DNA of 64,000 bases from positions 1 to 64,000 of the forward strand of contig CAYQTA010000077.1 of the NCBI GenBank assembly GCA_964420365.1, given 5' to 3'. The number at the start of each line of letters is the position of its first letter. The stretch's first letter is position 1. A program made the position numbers and the translations under genes. The DNA is from JAMOQA01 sp964420365 (GTDB taxonomy: Bacteria > Acidobacteriota > Polarisedimenticolia > J045). Below are positions 1-7,711 of this stretch, in pieces. The notes beneath the pieces were generated by a model. The model made no database searches. It was not told where the DNA came from and was given only the letters and a program-made list of their open reading frames with translations.

Positions 1-138
1 CGCCAGCGCCGACGCCGTCACCGCCACCCGGTGCACCCACGCACCACGCAGCACACCCATCGTCCACAGCGTCCCCACCACCAGGAACCCGGCCAGCGGG
101 AACAGCGGGATCAGCCAGATGTACGGCAGCACGTTCAT
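1..138 (-). CDS. nuoL: NADH-quinone oxidoreductase subunit L, N-terminal fragment (cut by window edge)
   Basis: Only the first 46 residues lie inside the window; the gene runs off the left edge on the minus strand. It starts with ATG at 138, preceded by a GGAG ribosome site, and encodes a hydrophobic start (MNVLPYIWLI) typical of the first membrane helix of NuoL/MrpA-type antiporter subunits of complex I. It follows nuoK by 13 bases, the standard position of nuoL in nuo operons. NuoL forms one proton-pumping channel of the membrane arm. The assignment rests mainly on gene order plus the hydrophobic start, because the diagnostic antiporter residues are outside the window. Confidence 0.8.
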   Translation of the reverse strand, partial: MNVLPYIWLIPLFPLAGFLVVGTLWTMGVLRGAWVHRVAVTASALA

Positions 139-151
139 CGCACCGTCTCCT

Positions 152-454
152 CTACCACTTCATTCGCGCCGCCTCGTCCACCATCACCGTGTCCCGGTTG
201 CGGTAGAGGGCGAGCACGATGGCGAGGCCGACCGCGACCTCGGCGGCGGCGATCACGATCACGAACACGGAGAAGACCTGGCCGACCGGGTCGGGCAGGA
301 AGCGCGAGAAGGCGATGAAGTTGAGATTCCCCGCGTTCAGGACCAGCTCGACCGACATGAACATCACGATCGCGTTCCGCCGGACGAGCATCCCGATCGT
401 GCCGATGCCGAGCATCGCCACGGAGACCAGGAGGACGTGGTGGAGTTCCAGCAT
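152..454 (-). CDS. nuoK: NADH-quinone oxidoreductase subunit K
   Basis: A 100-residue membrane protein with three predicted helices, the normal size and topology for NuoK/MrpC. The second helix carries the conserved glutamate within MSVELVLNAGNLNF, and the third contains the second family glutamate in AAAEVAVGLA; both are part of the proton channel in known complex I. It lies between nuoJ (8 bases upstream) and nuoL. The ATG at 454 was chosen over an upstream in-frame extension because it gives the standard length and begins directly with the first helix. Confidence 0.95.
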   Translation of the reverse strand: MLELHHVLLVSVAMLGIGTIGMLVRRNAIVMFMSVELVLNAGNLNFIAFSRFLPDPVGQVFSVFVIVIAAAEVAVGLAIVLALYRNRDTVMVDEAARMKW

Positions 455-462
455 CGCTTCCC

Positions 463-1014
463 TCACCGCTCCCTGTGGGCCAGGACGACCGCCCCGATCA
501 TCGCGACCAGCAGCAGCACCGACGCCAGCTCGAAGGGGACGAGGTAGGAGGTGTAGAGGAGCTGGCCGACGTGCTCGAGGTTCCCCAGCGCGCCCGCCGC
601 GCCGCCGCCCCGCAGCACCTCCTCGAGGGCGGCGGCCCCGGGAACCTGCCGGGCCGGCTCCTGCAGGAGGAGTGCCCCGACGAAGGCGGTGAAGAGGATC
701 CCGAGCATCGCCGCGGCGATTCGCCACCCGGCGGAAGGCTGCGGCCCGATGCGCCCCGCGTCGGTGTCGAGGCCCCGCTGCTCGAGGTCGACCAGCATGA
801 TCACGAACAGGAACAGCACGAGGACCCCGCCGGCGTAGACCATCAACTGAACGACGGCGAGGAACTCGGCCCAGAGCACCACGAACAGGCCCGCGACCGC
901 CGAGAGCCCGAGCAGCAGCCCGAGGGCGGAATAGACCGGGTTCCGGGCGAGGATCACGCCGAGGGCCCCCGCGAGGACGAGGCCGGCCAGGATGGAGAAC
1001 ACCAGCAGTTCCAC
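463..1014 (-). CDS. nuoJ: NADH-quinone oxidoreductase subunit J
   Basis: A 183-residue membrane protein of complex I (NuoJ/ND6 family). The start is GTG at 1014, with GGGGAGGA upstream; the protein begins VELLVFSILAG. The third helix has the signature VVQLMVYAGGVLVLFLFVIM, the region that in known complex I undergoes a pi-bulge rotation during turnover. Five hydrophobic segments are visible, and an extended polar loop rich in Ala, Gly and Glu lies between helices 4 and 5. It sits between nuoI and nuoK, in the canonical order. Confidence 0.95.
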   Translation of the reverse strand: MELLVFSILAGLVLAGALGVILARNPVYSALGLLLGLSAVAGLFVVLWAEFLAVVQLMVYAGGVLVLFLFVIMLVDLEQRGLDTDAGRIGPQPSAGWRIAAAMLGILFTAFVGALLLQEPARQVPGAAALEEVLRGGGAAGALGNLEHVGQLLYTSYLVPFELASVLLLVAMIGAVVLAHRER

Positions 1015-1033
1015 GGTTCCGTCCTCCCCGCCG

Positions 1034-1546
1034 TCAGGACCGGCGGCCGTAGACCACCTTGTCCTTGCCGAAGTAGAGCTCCCGGAGGTCCGCCTTGAAC
1101 TCGTCCCTCCGGTACCGCGCAAGCTCGTAGTCGTGGCTCATGTAGATCGAGGTGATCGGCTTCGTCGGGCAGGCCTCGACGCAGAGGCCGCACAGGCAGC
1201 AGCGCTCGTAGTCGATGGTGAACACCCTCGGACGCTTCCCCCGCCCGGATGGATGCGGTTCGTCCTCGATGTGGATGCACTCGTCGGGACAGATCCGCTC
1301 GCACTGGTGGCACGAGATGCAGAGCTCCTCCCCGGTCTCGGGGTGGGACCGCAGGCGCGGGACGCCCCGGTACCGCGGCTCGAGCGGCAGGCGCTCGTCC
1401 GGGTACTGGATCGTGAACGGCTCGCGCAGCGCGCGGAAGTTGTGCACGAGGGTGACCATCAGGCCCTCGATCAGCTCGCCGAGAACCAGCCGCTTCCAGA
1501 GCGGGGGGCGCTCCGGTCGCGGGGTGCGCTTGACCTTGATCGCCAC
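1034..1546 (-). CDS. nuoI: NADH-quinone oxidoreductase subunit I (2x[4Fe-4S] ferredoxin-like)
   Basis: A 170-residue peripheral-arm subunit that carries electrons through clusters N6a and N6b towards NuoB. Two full CxxCxxCxxxC motifs are visible, at C76/C79/C82/C86 and at C116/C119/C122/C126, each followed by proline, exactly as in the 8Fe NuoI family. The N-terminal amphipathic stretch LGELIEGLMVTLVHNF is the membrane-docking helix. The gene follows nuoH by 10 bases. NuoG and NuoEF, which normally feed these clusters from NADH, are not encoded next to it. Confidence 0.97.
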   Translation of the reverse strand: MAIKVKRTPRPERPPLWKRLVLGELIEGLMVTLVHNFRALREPFTIQYPDERLPLEPRYRGVPRLRSHPETGEELCISCHQCERICPDECIHIEDEPHPSGRGKRPRVFTIDYERCCLCGLCVEACPTKPITSIYMSHDYELARYRRDEFKADLRELYFGKDKVVYGRRS

Positions 1547-1556
1547 GTCCGCCTCC

Positions 1557-2648
1557 TCAGGCCACGAGCGCGTCGAACGCCAGGAGCGCGACGCCGGTGA
1601 AGAGGATCCAGGCCAGGCTGACGGGGATCATGAACTTCCACCCGACCTCCATCAGCTGGTCGTAGCGGTAGCGCGGGAAGGTGGCCCGGAGCCAGAGGTA
1701 CACGTAGAGGACCAGGAACGTCTTGAGGGCGAACCAGAAGAGCCCCAGCGCGAGCTGGACCCCCGGGCCGCCCCAGGCCCCCGAGAGAAGCGCCGGGACC
1801 GCGGGCACCAGGTGGCCGAGCCCGAGGGTGATCGGCAGCCACCCGCCGAAGTAGACGGTGACGACCAGCGCCGAGATCACGATCATGGCGATGTACTCGG
1901 CCAGGAAGAAGAAGGCGAACTTCATCCCCGAGTACTCGGTGTGGAACCCGGCGACCAGCTCGGTCTCCGCCTCCGGCAGGTCGAACGGCGCCCGGTTGTT
2001 CTCCGCGACCCCGGCAACGTAGAAGAGCAGCACGCCGACCGGCTGCAACCAGAAGAGCCACGTGTGCTCGGCCTGCCACTCCACGATCTTCACCGTGGAG
2101 GCCGTCCCGGCGATCATCAGGGCACCGATGATGGCGAGCCCCAGCGGCACCTCGTACGAGATCATCTGCGCGGCGCTCCGCAGGCCGCCCAGCAGGGGAT
2201 ACTTGGAATGGCTGGCCCACCCGCCGAGAACGATGCCGAACACCCCGATCGAGGAGATCGAGAGGATGTAGATGATCCCGACGTTGACGTCGGTGATCAC
2301 CGGGCGGATCTCGTAGCCGAAGACGTGCAGCGTCGCCCCCGTCCCCGCCCACGGGATCACCGCGAGGGCCGCGATCGCCGTCATCGTCGCCAGCACCGGC
2401 GCGAGCCAGAAGACGAAACGGTCGGCCTTCGCCGGGATGATGTCCTCCTTCAGGAGGAGCTTCACCACGTCGGCGATCGGCTGCAGCAGCCCGCGGGGGC
2501 CGACCCGGTTCGGGCCGATCCGCACCTGCATGAAGGCGATGACCTTCCGCTCCAGGAGCGTGATGTAGGCCACGACGCCGAGCAACAGCATGACCACGAC
2601 CAGCGCCTGGATCGCGGGAACGAGGAACGCTTCGAGGAAGGTCTGCAC
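1557..2648 (-). CDS. nuoH: NADH-quinone oxidoreductase subunit H
   Basis: A 363-residue membrane subunit with about eight helices, matching NuoH/ND1, which forms much of the quinone chamber at the joint of the two arms. Family landmarks are visible: the first loop MQVRIGPNRVGPRGLLQPIAD, the glutamate-rich loop NNRAPFDLPEAETELVAGFH, and the end motif LWLRATFPRYRYDQLM. The start ATG at 2648 lies 16 bases after the nuoD stop. Placing nuoH directly after nuoD (no E, F or G between) is the 11-subunit-style arrangement discussed in the findings. Confidence 0.97.
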   Translation of the reverse strand: MQTFLEAFLVPAIQALVVVMLLLGVVAYITLLERKVIAFMQVRIGPNRVGPRGLLQPIADVVKLLLKEDIIPAKADRFVFWLAPVLATMTAIAALAVIPWAGTGATLHVFGYEIRPVITDVNVGIIYILSISSIGVFGIVLGGWASHSKYPLLGGLRSAAQMISYEVPLGLAIIGALMIAGTASTVKIVEWQAEHTWLFWLQPVGVLLFYVAGVAENNRAPFDLPEAETELVAGFHTEYSGMKFAFFFLAEYIAMIVISALVVTVYFGGWLPITLGLGHLVPAVPALLSGAWGGPGVQLALGLFWFALKTFLVLYVYLWLRATFPRYRYDQLMEVGWKFMIPVSLAWILFTGVALLAFDALVA

Positions 2649-2664
2649 GGCCGCTCCTCCCCGG

Positions 2665-3765
2665 TCAACGGTCCACGCAGCCGAGGACGATGTCGATCGT
2701 CCCGATCAGCGCGATCACGTCGGCCACCATGTGCCCCTTCGAGAGCACCGGCAGCGCCTGGAGGTTGTTGAAGGACGGCGAGCGGAAGCGCACGCGGTAC
2801 GGCCTGTCCGAGCCGTCCGCCTGCAGGTAGACCGACATCTCCCCGCGGGGAGACTCGGTCATGAAGTACGCCTCCGCGCCGGCGGGAGCCTTGATCCGCT
2901 TCGGGACCTTCGTCATCACGTCGCCGTCCGGCAGGTTCGCGAGCGCCTGGAGGATGATCCGGCGGGACTGCCGCATTTCCTCCATCCGGACCAGGTAACG
3001 GTCGTAGGTGTCGCCCCGTTCCCCGACCGGCACGTCGAAGTCCAGCTCGTCGTACACCTCGTAGGGAAGGTGCTTGCGCACGTCGTAGTCGATGCCCGAG
3101 CCGCGCAGGGACGGGCCGGTCAGGCCCCACGAGATCGCCGTGTCGGCATCGATCACGCCGATTCCCTCGGTCCGCTTGCGCCAGATCCGGTTGTTGGTCA
3201 GCAGCGTCTCGTACTGCTGGAGCCGGACCGGGAACTCGTCGAGCATCCGCTTCGCCGCGTCGGCCCAGCCATCCGGCAGGTCGAACGGCATCCCACCGAT
3301 CCGGACGGCGTTGTACGTGAGCCGCGCCCCGCAGTACGCCTCGAACAGGTCGAGGATCTTCTCCCGCTCGCGGAACGCGTAGAGGAAGATCGTCATCGCG
3401 CCGATGTCGAGGGCATGGGTCGCCAGCCACAGCAGGTGGCTCGCGATTCGCTGGAACTCGGCGAGGATCACGCGCAGGTACTTCGCCCGCGGCGGCGGAT
3501 CGATCCCGAGCAGCCGCTCGACGGCACCGACGTAGGAGTGGTTCTCGGCAAAGGAGGCGACGTAGTCGAGCCGATCGGTGTACGGAATGATCTGGGGATA
3601 GGTCCGCGTCTCGGCGAGCTTCTCCACTCCCCGGTGCAGGTAGCCGATGATCGGCTTCATCCCGACGATCGTCTCGCCGTCGAGCTTCAGGAGCAGCCGG
3701 AGCACCCCGTGGGTGGCGGGATGCTGCGGCCCCATGTTGATCTCGAGCTCCTGGGTGCGGAACAC
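2665..3765 (-). CDS. nuoD: NADH-quinone oxidoreductase subunit D (49 kDa)
   Basis: A 366-residue NuoD, slightly shorter than the usual 390-420 residues because the N-terminal leader is minimal. It contains the typical MGPQHPATHGVLRLLLKLDG start, GYLHRGVEKLAE, SFAENHSYVGAVERLLGI, and the C-terminal RSPSFNNLQALP followed by GTIDIVLGCVDR. These regions form the quinone-binding head next to NuoB; the histidine of HPATHG and the tyrosine of NHSYVGA match known quinone-site residues. It is a separate gene from nuoC, unlike the nuoCD fusion of enterobacteria. Confidence 0.97.
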   Translation of the reverse strand: MFRTQELEINMGPQHPATHGVLRLLLKLDGETIVGMKPIIGYLHRGVEKLAETRTYPQIIPYTDRLDYVASFAENHSYVGAVERLLGIDPPPRAKYLRVILAEFQRIASHLLWLATHALDIGAMTIFLYAFREREKILDLFEAYCGARLTYNAVRIGGMPFDLPDGWADAAKRMLDEFPVRLQQYETLLTNNRIWRKRTEGIGVIDADTAISWGLTGPSLRGSGIDYDVRKHLPYEVYDELDFDVPVGERGDTYDRYLVRMEEMRQSRRIILQALANLPDGDVMTKVPKRIKAPAGAEAYFMTESPRGEMSVYLQADGSDRPYRVRFRSPSFNNLQALPVLSKGHMVADVIALIGTIDIVLGCVDR

Positions 3766-3777
3766 GGTCGCCTCCCG

Positions 3778-4317
3778 TCAGCGGTAGCTCTTGTGGTCCC
3801 CCGGCTTTCCCTCGAGGGGATAGTCCTTGCGCAGGGGATGCCCTTCCCAGTCGTCCGGCAGGAGGATCCGGGCGAGGTCCGGGTGCCCGGAGAACCGGAC
3901 CCCGACCAGGTCGTACGCCTCCCGCTCGTTCCAGTCGGCCACGGGGAACACCTCGGCGACCGAGGGGACCGGTTCCTCGTCGCGGGTCCAGGCCTTCACC
4001 GTCAGCAGGTGGCCGTGGACCGTCGAGTAGAGGCAGTAGGTCACCTCGAGCGTGCCGTGCTCTCCCTCCGGCCAGTGGGTGGCGAACAGGGTGGAGAGGT
4101 GGTTCATCCGGCAGTCCGGGTCGTCCCGCAGGAACTCGAGCACCCGGGCCACGTCGTCCCGGCGTACGCGGACGATCGGGACCCCGGCCCAGTAACGGAC
4201 CTCCTCGACGGACTCCCCCATCGCCGCGCGAAGGCGGTCGACGGGCGCCGAGGGGACCTCCGCCGCGCGGGGATCGCCGGGCTGCTCCTCGGGGGTTCCG
4301 GTCTTCTCGTCGGCCAT
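3778..4317 (-). CDS. nuoC: NADH-quinone oxidoreductase subunit C (30 kDa)
   Basis: A 179-residue peripheral-arm subunit. After a variable N-terminus it has the 30 kDa-subunit signature ERE-A-YDLVGVRFSGHPDLARILLPDDWEG (residues roughly 128-160) and ends with HPLRKDYPLEGKPGD, as in NuoC proteins. It has no catalytic centre; it stabilises the NuoB/NuoD interface. The ATG at 4317 follows the nuoB stop by 13 bases and the next gene, nuoD, begins 12 bases downstream, so the genes are tightly packed. Confidence 0.95.
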   Translation of the reverse strand: MADEKTGTPEEQPGDPRAAEVPSAPVDRLRAAMGESVEEVRYWAGVPIVRVRRDDVARVLEFLRDDPDCRMNHLSTLFATHWPEGEHGTLEVTYCLYSTVHGHLLTVKAWTRDEEPVPSVAEVFPVADWNEREAYDLVGVRFSGHPDLARILLPDDWEGHPLRKDYPLEGKPGDHKSYR

Positions 4318-4330
4318 GGTCGCGTGCCCC

Positions 4331-4825
4331 CTACGCCGCCCCGGAAGGGCGGGCCAGGGTACGGGTCTGCTGGATCTTCTCCTGGAGCCGCATCAGGGCG
4401 TAGATCAGCGCCTCCGGCCGTGGCGGGCAGCCGGGAACGTAGACGTCGACGGGAATGATCCGATCGACCCCCTGGACCGTCGAGTAGGTCGGGAACGGCC
4501 CCCCGGAGGTCGCGCAGATTCCCATCGCGATCACCCACTTGGGCTCCGGCATCTGCTCGTAGAGGCGCCGGACCAGTGGCGCCATCTTCTCCGTCACGGT
4601 CCCGGCGACGATCATCAGGTCGGACTGGCGCGGCGTGGCGCGGAAGATCCCCGCCCCGAAGCGGTCGAGGTCGAACCGCGACGCGCCGGCCGCCATCATC
4701 TCGATGGCGCAGCACGCGAGCCCGAACGTCATCGGCCAGAGCGCCGATTTCCGCGCCCAGGCGAAGACCGAGTCGACCGTCGTCGTCAGGATGCCGTCGG
4801 GCAGCTTCCCCTCGATCAGGCCCAT
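4331..4825 (-). CDS. nuoB: NADH-quinone oxidoreductase subunit B (cluster N2)
   Basis: A 164-residue subunit that binds cluster N2, the last iron-sulfur centre before quinone. The four ligands are visible: the tandem cysteines C38-C39 in GLACCAIEM, C104 in GICATSGG and C133 in PGCPPRPE. The ATG at 4825 lies inside the end of nuoA (10-base overlap), implying translational coupling. An in-frame upstream extension exists but is low-complexity and antisense-like, so this start was preferred. Length and motif order are standard for NuoB. Confidence 0.97.
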   Translation of the reverse strand: MGLIEGKLPDGILTTTVDSVFAWARKSALWPMTFGLACCAIEMMAAGASRFDLDRFGAGIFRATPRQSDLMIVAGTVTEKMAPLVRRLYEQMPEPKWVIAMGICATSGGPFPTYSTVQGVDRIIPVDVYVPGCPPRPEALIYALMRLQEKIQQTRTLARPSGAA

Positions 4826-5169
4826 TCGAGGGCTCCTTTCTTCCAGGCGTACGCGTAGCCGAGGACCAGCACGCCGATGAAAAGGGCCATCTCCACGAAG
4901 CCGAACCAGCCGAGTACCCGGTACCGGACCGCCCACGGGAACAGGAAGATCGTCTCCACGTCGAAGATGACGAAGAGCACCGCGATCACGTAGTACCGGA
5001 TGGAGAACCGCTCGCGGACCCCTCCGGTCGGCTCGACACCGCACTCGTACGACGTGTACTTCTCGGGCTCGGGCTTCCGGGGGGCGAGCAGCATCGAGAC
5101 CCCGAACGTGACGAGGGGCAGCCCCGCCCCGATCAGGATCATCACGGCGATCGGAAGGTATCCGGTCAT
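4816..5169 (-). CDS. nuoA: NADH-quinone oxidoreductase subunit A
   Basis: A 117-residue three-helix membrane subunit, the first gene of the operon. Family motifs visible are KYTSYECGVEPTGGVRERFS, where the cysteine lies in the quinone-entrance loop, and FVIFDVETIFLFPWA with the conserved acidic pair. The start is the ATG at 5169 (MTGYLPIAVM); longer in-frame extensions are Arg/Gly/Pro-rich and are rejected. The 3' end overlaps nuoB by 10 bases. A good promoter lies about 165 bases upstream. Confidence 0.95.
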   Translation of the reverse strand: MTGYLPIAVMILIGAGLPLVTFGVSMLLAPRKPEPEKYTSYECGVEPTGGVRERFSIRYYVIAVLFVIFDVETIFLFPWAVRYRVLGWFGFVEMALFIGVLVLGYAYAWKKGALEWA

Positions 5170-5197
5170 CCCTCGACCTCGTCCCGGCGCGGGGCGC

Positions 5198-5229
5198 GGC
5201 ACGGCCCCGGCCGGCGTGGCACGGCCCCG
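5198..5229. repeat. 12-bp direct repeat in the nuo leader
   Basis: The sequence GGCACGGCCCCG occurs twice, at 5198-5209 and 5218-5229, with a 20-bp start-to-start distance (about two helical turns). It sits between the nuo promoter and nuoA, inside the predicted 5' leader. It could be a regulator site or only a chance repeat in GC-rich DNA. Confidence 0.3.
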
Positions 5230-5334
5230 CGGCCCGACGGGCCGGGGACCGAAAGCTCCCGTCCTTCCCGCTCGTGGTGCACCGGCCCCCGCAGCTCCCT
5301 TCCGTCCCGTCACCGGGGGCCCAAAAGGGGGGCA

Positions 5335-5363
5335 AGCCTAGCAAAGCGCCCCCCGCGGCTCAA
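5335..5363 (-). promoter_or_regulatory. Predicted sigma70-like promoter of the nuo operon
   Basis: On the minus strand TTGAGC (5363-5358) and TAGGCT (5340-5335) are separated by exactly 17 bases, and TGC precedes the -10, making an extended -10. Start of transcription would be near 5328, giving a leader of about 160 bases before nuoA. Confidence 0.6.
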
Positions 5364-5445
5364 CCACGTTTTCGGGCGCCCGCACGCGGTCCCGGGAAAC
5401 CGGCAACCGCGTCCGGGTCAGCCGGGTCCCGCGGGACCGAGCCGC

Positions 5446-6561
5446 TCAGCGGGGAAGGCGCGGGAAGAGCTCGACCGTGACCTCGGCGCCGCGGATCGCG
5501 ACGACACGGGAACCGTCGGGAAGGGCCGCGAGCAGGTCGGCGACGGCCCCGTCCTCGACCAGGAGGGTCGCCCGGATCCGGCCACCGCCCGGCCCGACCT
5601 GCCAGCGGTCGTCCAGGAGGCGGTCGACGAGGGGGGCGTCGGGGTCCCCCGCGAGGAGCAGGCCGGCGACCCGGGGGCCGAGCCGGCAGGTGCCGCTCCC
5701 GGCGGTGGTGTGGCCCCGGCGGGCAGGGACGAGCAGTTCCGCCGGCCCGATTCCCGGGCGTTCCAGGGCGGCGGCCAGCCCCTCCCATCCGCCGCGCAGC
5801 CAGGCGTACGCCGCCCAGCGGAGCCCGTCCCGGAGGTACGCCTCGGCGAGGACCCGCCGGACCGGGTCGAGCCCCAGCCGGCCGATCGCCGCCCGGGGCC
5901 ACCCGGCCCGGTCCCGGTCCAGCTCGGGGAGGGCACGGCCCACGTCGTCCCCCGCGAGCCCCGCCCCGGTCACGGTGACGACGATTCCGGCGAGCCGGGC
6001 GACACCCTCCGCGCGGGCGGCACGGGCGGCCCGCAGGAGCGGGTCCGCCACCGGCGGACCGAGGTGGCGAAACGCGACGGCCCGGGCCCGCTCCCCGGTG
6101 GCGGCGATCTCGAACGGGACGAGCCCGACCAGGCGGAAGAGCTCCAGGTCCCCTGGGGAAAGGGGAGGCAACGCCTCCGGGACGAGGATCCGCCCCTTCC
6201 CGCCGTCCTCCGCCACCGGCCGGTCGGCCGGCCAGGCCGCGCCGACGACCCCCGCCCCCGGCCCGGAGGACGGCAGCCCGAGGGCCGCCAGCACCGGCCG
6301 ACATGCCGGAGCATCCGCCGGGGCGAACGCCTCGGAGAGCCACGACGCGGCGACCCGCGCCCGGTCCACCGCCGGGGCGGCCTCGACCGGCACGTCGGCG
6401 CGGGCGAAGTCCCCTCCGAGACGCTCCCCCGCCTGGGCGGCAAGGGCCGCCGGGGGCGTTCCCACCCGGACGGTCTCCCGGGGAACCGGTCCGGTCGCCG
6501 CGGCCGGCAGCGCGGCGACCGCGGCCACCGCGAGCAGGATCGGACGAACGGGGCGCCTCAC
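5446..6561 (-). CDS. Secreted protein of unknown function
   Basis: Not recognised as a named family. The GTG at 6561 overlaps the stop of the DUF192 gene as GTGA, so it is translationally coupled. The 371-residue product has a signal peptide (PILLAVAAVAALPAAATG, residues about 6-23), so it is probably exported. Near residues 255-285 it has LRDGLRWAAYAWLRGGWEGL followed by ALERPGIGPAELLVP, which loosely resembles the region seen in some large secreted zinc-peptidase-like proteins (a Gly-Trp segment followed by Pro-Pro-x-Ser/Thr-x-x-x-Leu), but no HExxH motif is present. It could therefore be a degenerate, non-catalytic relative. It is the last gene of a three-gene unit. Confidence 0.75.
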   Translation of the reverse strand: MRRPVRPILLAVAAVAALPAAATGPVPRETVRVGTPPAALAAQAGERLGGDFARADVPVEAAPAVDRARVAASWLSEAFAPADAPACRPVLAALGLPSSGPGAGVVGAAWPADRPVAEDGGKGRILVPEALPPLSPGDLELFRLVGLVPFEIAATGERARAVAFRHLGPPVADPLLRAARAARAEGVARLAGIVVTVTGAGLAGDDVGRALPELDRDRAGWPRAAIGRLGLDPVRRVLAEAYLRDGLRWAAYAWLRGGWEGLAAALERPGIGPAELLVPARRGHTTAGSGTCRLGPRVAGLLLAGDPDAPLVDRLLDDRWQVGPGGGRIRATLLVEDGAVADLLAALPDGSRVVAIRGAEVTVELFPRLPR

Positions 6562-7109
6562 CGGTCCCCCCCGAGGGGGGCGAGCAGGACCACGGCCCCG
6601 GGGACGAGGCCGAGCCGGCGGGCCTCTCCCGCCGCGACCTCGATGACGTAGGAAGCCGGCCGGTCCGGGGCCCAGGTCGGGCACGGTTCTTCCCGGCACG
6701 GGGGCAGCCCTTCCTCGAGATGGACCACCCGGCCGTCCCGGTCGAGCCAGGCGATGTCGAGGGAAACCCGGCACCCCTTCATCCAGAACGGCTCCGGGGC
6801 CGGCCGCGGAAACACGAAGAGCATCCCGGTGCCCGGGGGAACCTCGTTCCGCCCGGCGAGCCCGCGGGCCCGCGCCCCGGGCGTCGCCGCCACCTCGAGG
6901 ACGAGGATCTCCCCCGCGGGAGTGGCCGCGGTGGCCCAGCGGGTCCCCGGCGGCACGCCCGTGGTTCCCCGGGCCGGGGGTACGACCAGCAGGACGACCA
7001 GGAGGAACAGGGCGACACCCGCCGGGGTGAGCCGGCCCCGCTCAGGGCGACGGGTGGCCGCCCCGGTGCACCTCGTTACCGTTTTCCACGACGAGATCGG
7101 TCGCGTCAC
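6558..7109 (-). CDS. DUF192 family secreted protein
   Basis: A 183-residue protein with an N-terminal hydrophobic segment (VALFLLVVLLVVPPARG, residues about 32-48) and a DUF192 domain covering residues about 65-180. Visible landmarks are RARGLAGRNEVPPGTGMLFVF, PFWMKGCRVSLDIAWLDRDG and ASYVIEVAAGEARRLGLVPG, all in the family order. The function of DUF192 is not established. The start is a GTG at 7109 after a GGGGGG run; this overlaps the upstream lipoprotein gene by 68 bases, and no later acceptable start keeps the whole signal segment. The downstream gene is GTGA-coupled. Confidence 0.8.
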   Translation of the reverse strand: MTRPISSWKTVTRCTGAATRRPERGRLTPAGVALFLLVVLLVVPPARGTTGVPPGTRWATAATPAGEILVLEVAATPGARARGLAGRNEVPPGTGMLFVFPRPAPEPFWMKGCRVSLDIAWLDRDGRVVHLEEGLPPCREEPCPTWAPDRPASYVIEVAAGEARRLGLVPGAVVLLAPLGGDR

Positions 7110-7587
7110 CCTGTCCCCCCGGGAGGCCGTCGGAGCCGTAACAGACCACGCGGTAGCCGTCCGGTGTCGGCGCGTACCGCACTTCGTTGCCCCACGGGTC
7201 GTGGACCGGCCCCGCGAGCCAGCGCGGGATCATCTCCTCGAGGGAGCGGGGATACCGTCCCTCCGCGAGGCGGAACTCCTCCGCCGCGCGGGACACCTTC
7301 CGCACGGCGTCCCACGCCTCGAGGGACGGCCCGTGGGCCGCCGCCTCGAGCACCGCGTTGATCCATTCTATCTCCCGGCGGGCGTCCTCGGCGGCCGGCG
7401 TGTCCGGCCAGCGGCGAACGACCTCCTCGAGCTTCACCCGCGCCGCCTCGAGAGACGCCGTCTCCTCGAGCGCGACCGCCTCGCGGAACGCCTCCTCGGC
7501 CTGCCGGGAGGAACACCCGACGAGGCCGAGGAAGAGCACCGCGGCCAGCAGCCACGCCAGCGCGACGGGCCGCTCCCATCCGGGCAT
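7042..7587 (-). CDS. Lipoprotein with helical-repeat N-half and GspG-like C-terminal domain
   Basis: A 181-residue protein. Residues 8-25 form a lipoprotein signal ending in LVGCSS (Cys25 is the predicted lipidated residue). Residues 28-85 are helical and repeat-like (EEAFREAVALEETASLEAAR then VRRWPDTPAAEDAR), resembling a TPR pair. Residues 100-172 resemble the globular C-terminal part of type II secretion major pseudopilins: FRLAEGRYPRSLEEM, then DPWGNEVRYAP, DGYRVVCYGSDGLPGG and GDATDLV. The pilin N-terminal helix is absent. ATG at 7587 has GGAGGACGCG upstream. It is the first gene of the unit with the DUF192 protein. Confidence 0.75.
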   Translation of the reverse strand: MPGWERPVALAWLLAAVLFLGLVGCSSRQAEEAFREAVALEETASLEAARVKLEEVVRRWPDTPAAEDARREIEWINAVLEAAAHGPSLEAWDAVRKVSRAAEEFRLAEGRYPRSLEEMIPRWLAGPVHDPWGNEVRYAPTPDGYRVVCYGSDGLPGGQGDATDLVVENGNEVHRGGHPSP

Positions 7588-7642
7588 CGCGTCCTCCTGT
7601 CCCCCCTGTTCAACGTCGGTCCGACGGCCGCGCGCCGCCACC

Positions 7643-7672
7643 TTGCCCGGGCGGCCGCCGCTCTGCGAGAAT
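7643..7672 (+). promoter_or_regulatory. Predicted promoter of the HEAT-repeat gene
   Basis: TTGCCC at 7643-7648 and GAGAAT at 7667-7672 are separated by 18 bases. The -10 ends 39 bases before the TTG start at 7712. Confidence 0.4.
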
Positions 7673-7711
7673 GCGCGCGGTGGGTGTCCGGTGGGCACGG
7701 GAGGTGGGAGC

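Noticed and set aside
4576..6651. Long plus-strand frames opposite nuoB-nuoA and the unknown secreted protein
   Set aside because: Composition is low-complexity Arg/Pro/Gly/Ser; the opposite strand holds the coupled genes with family motifs.
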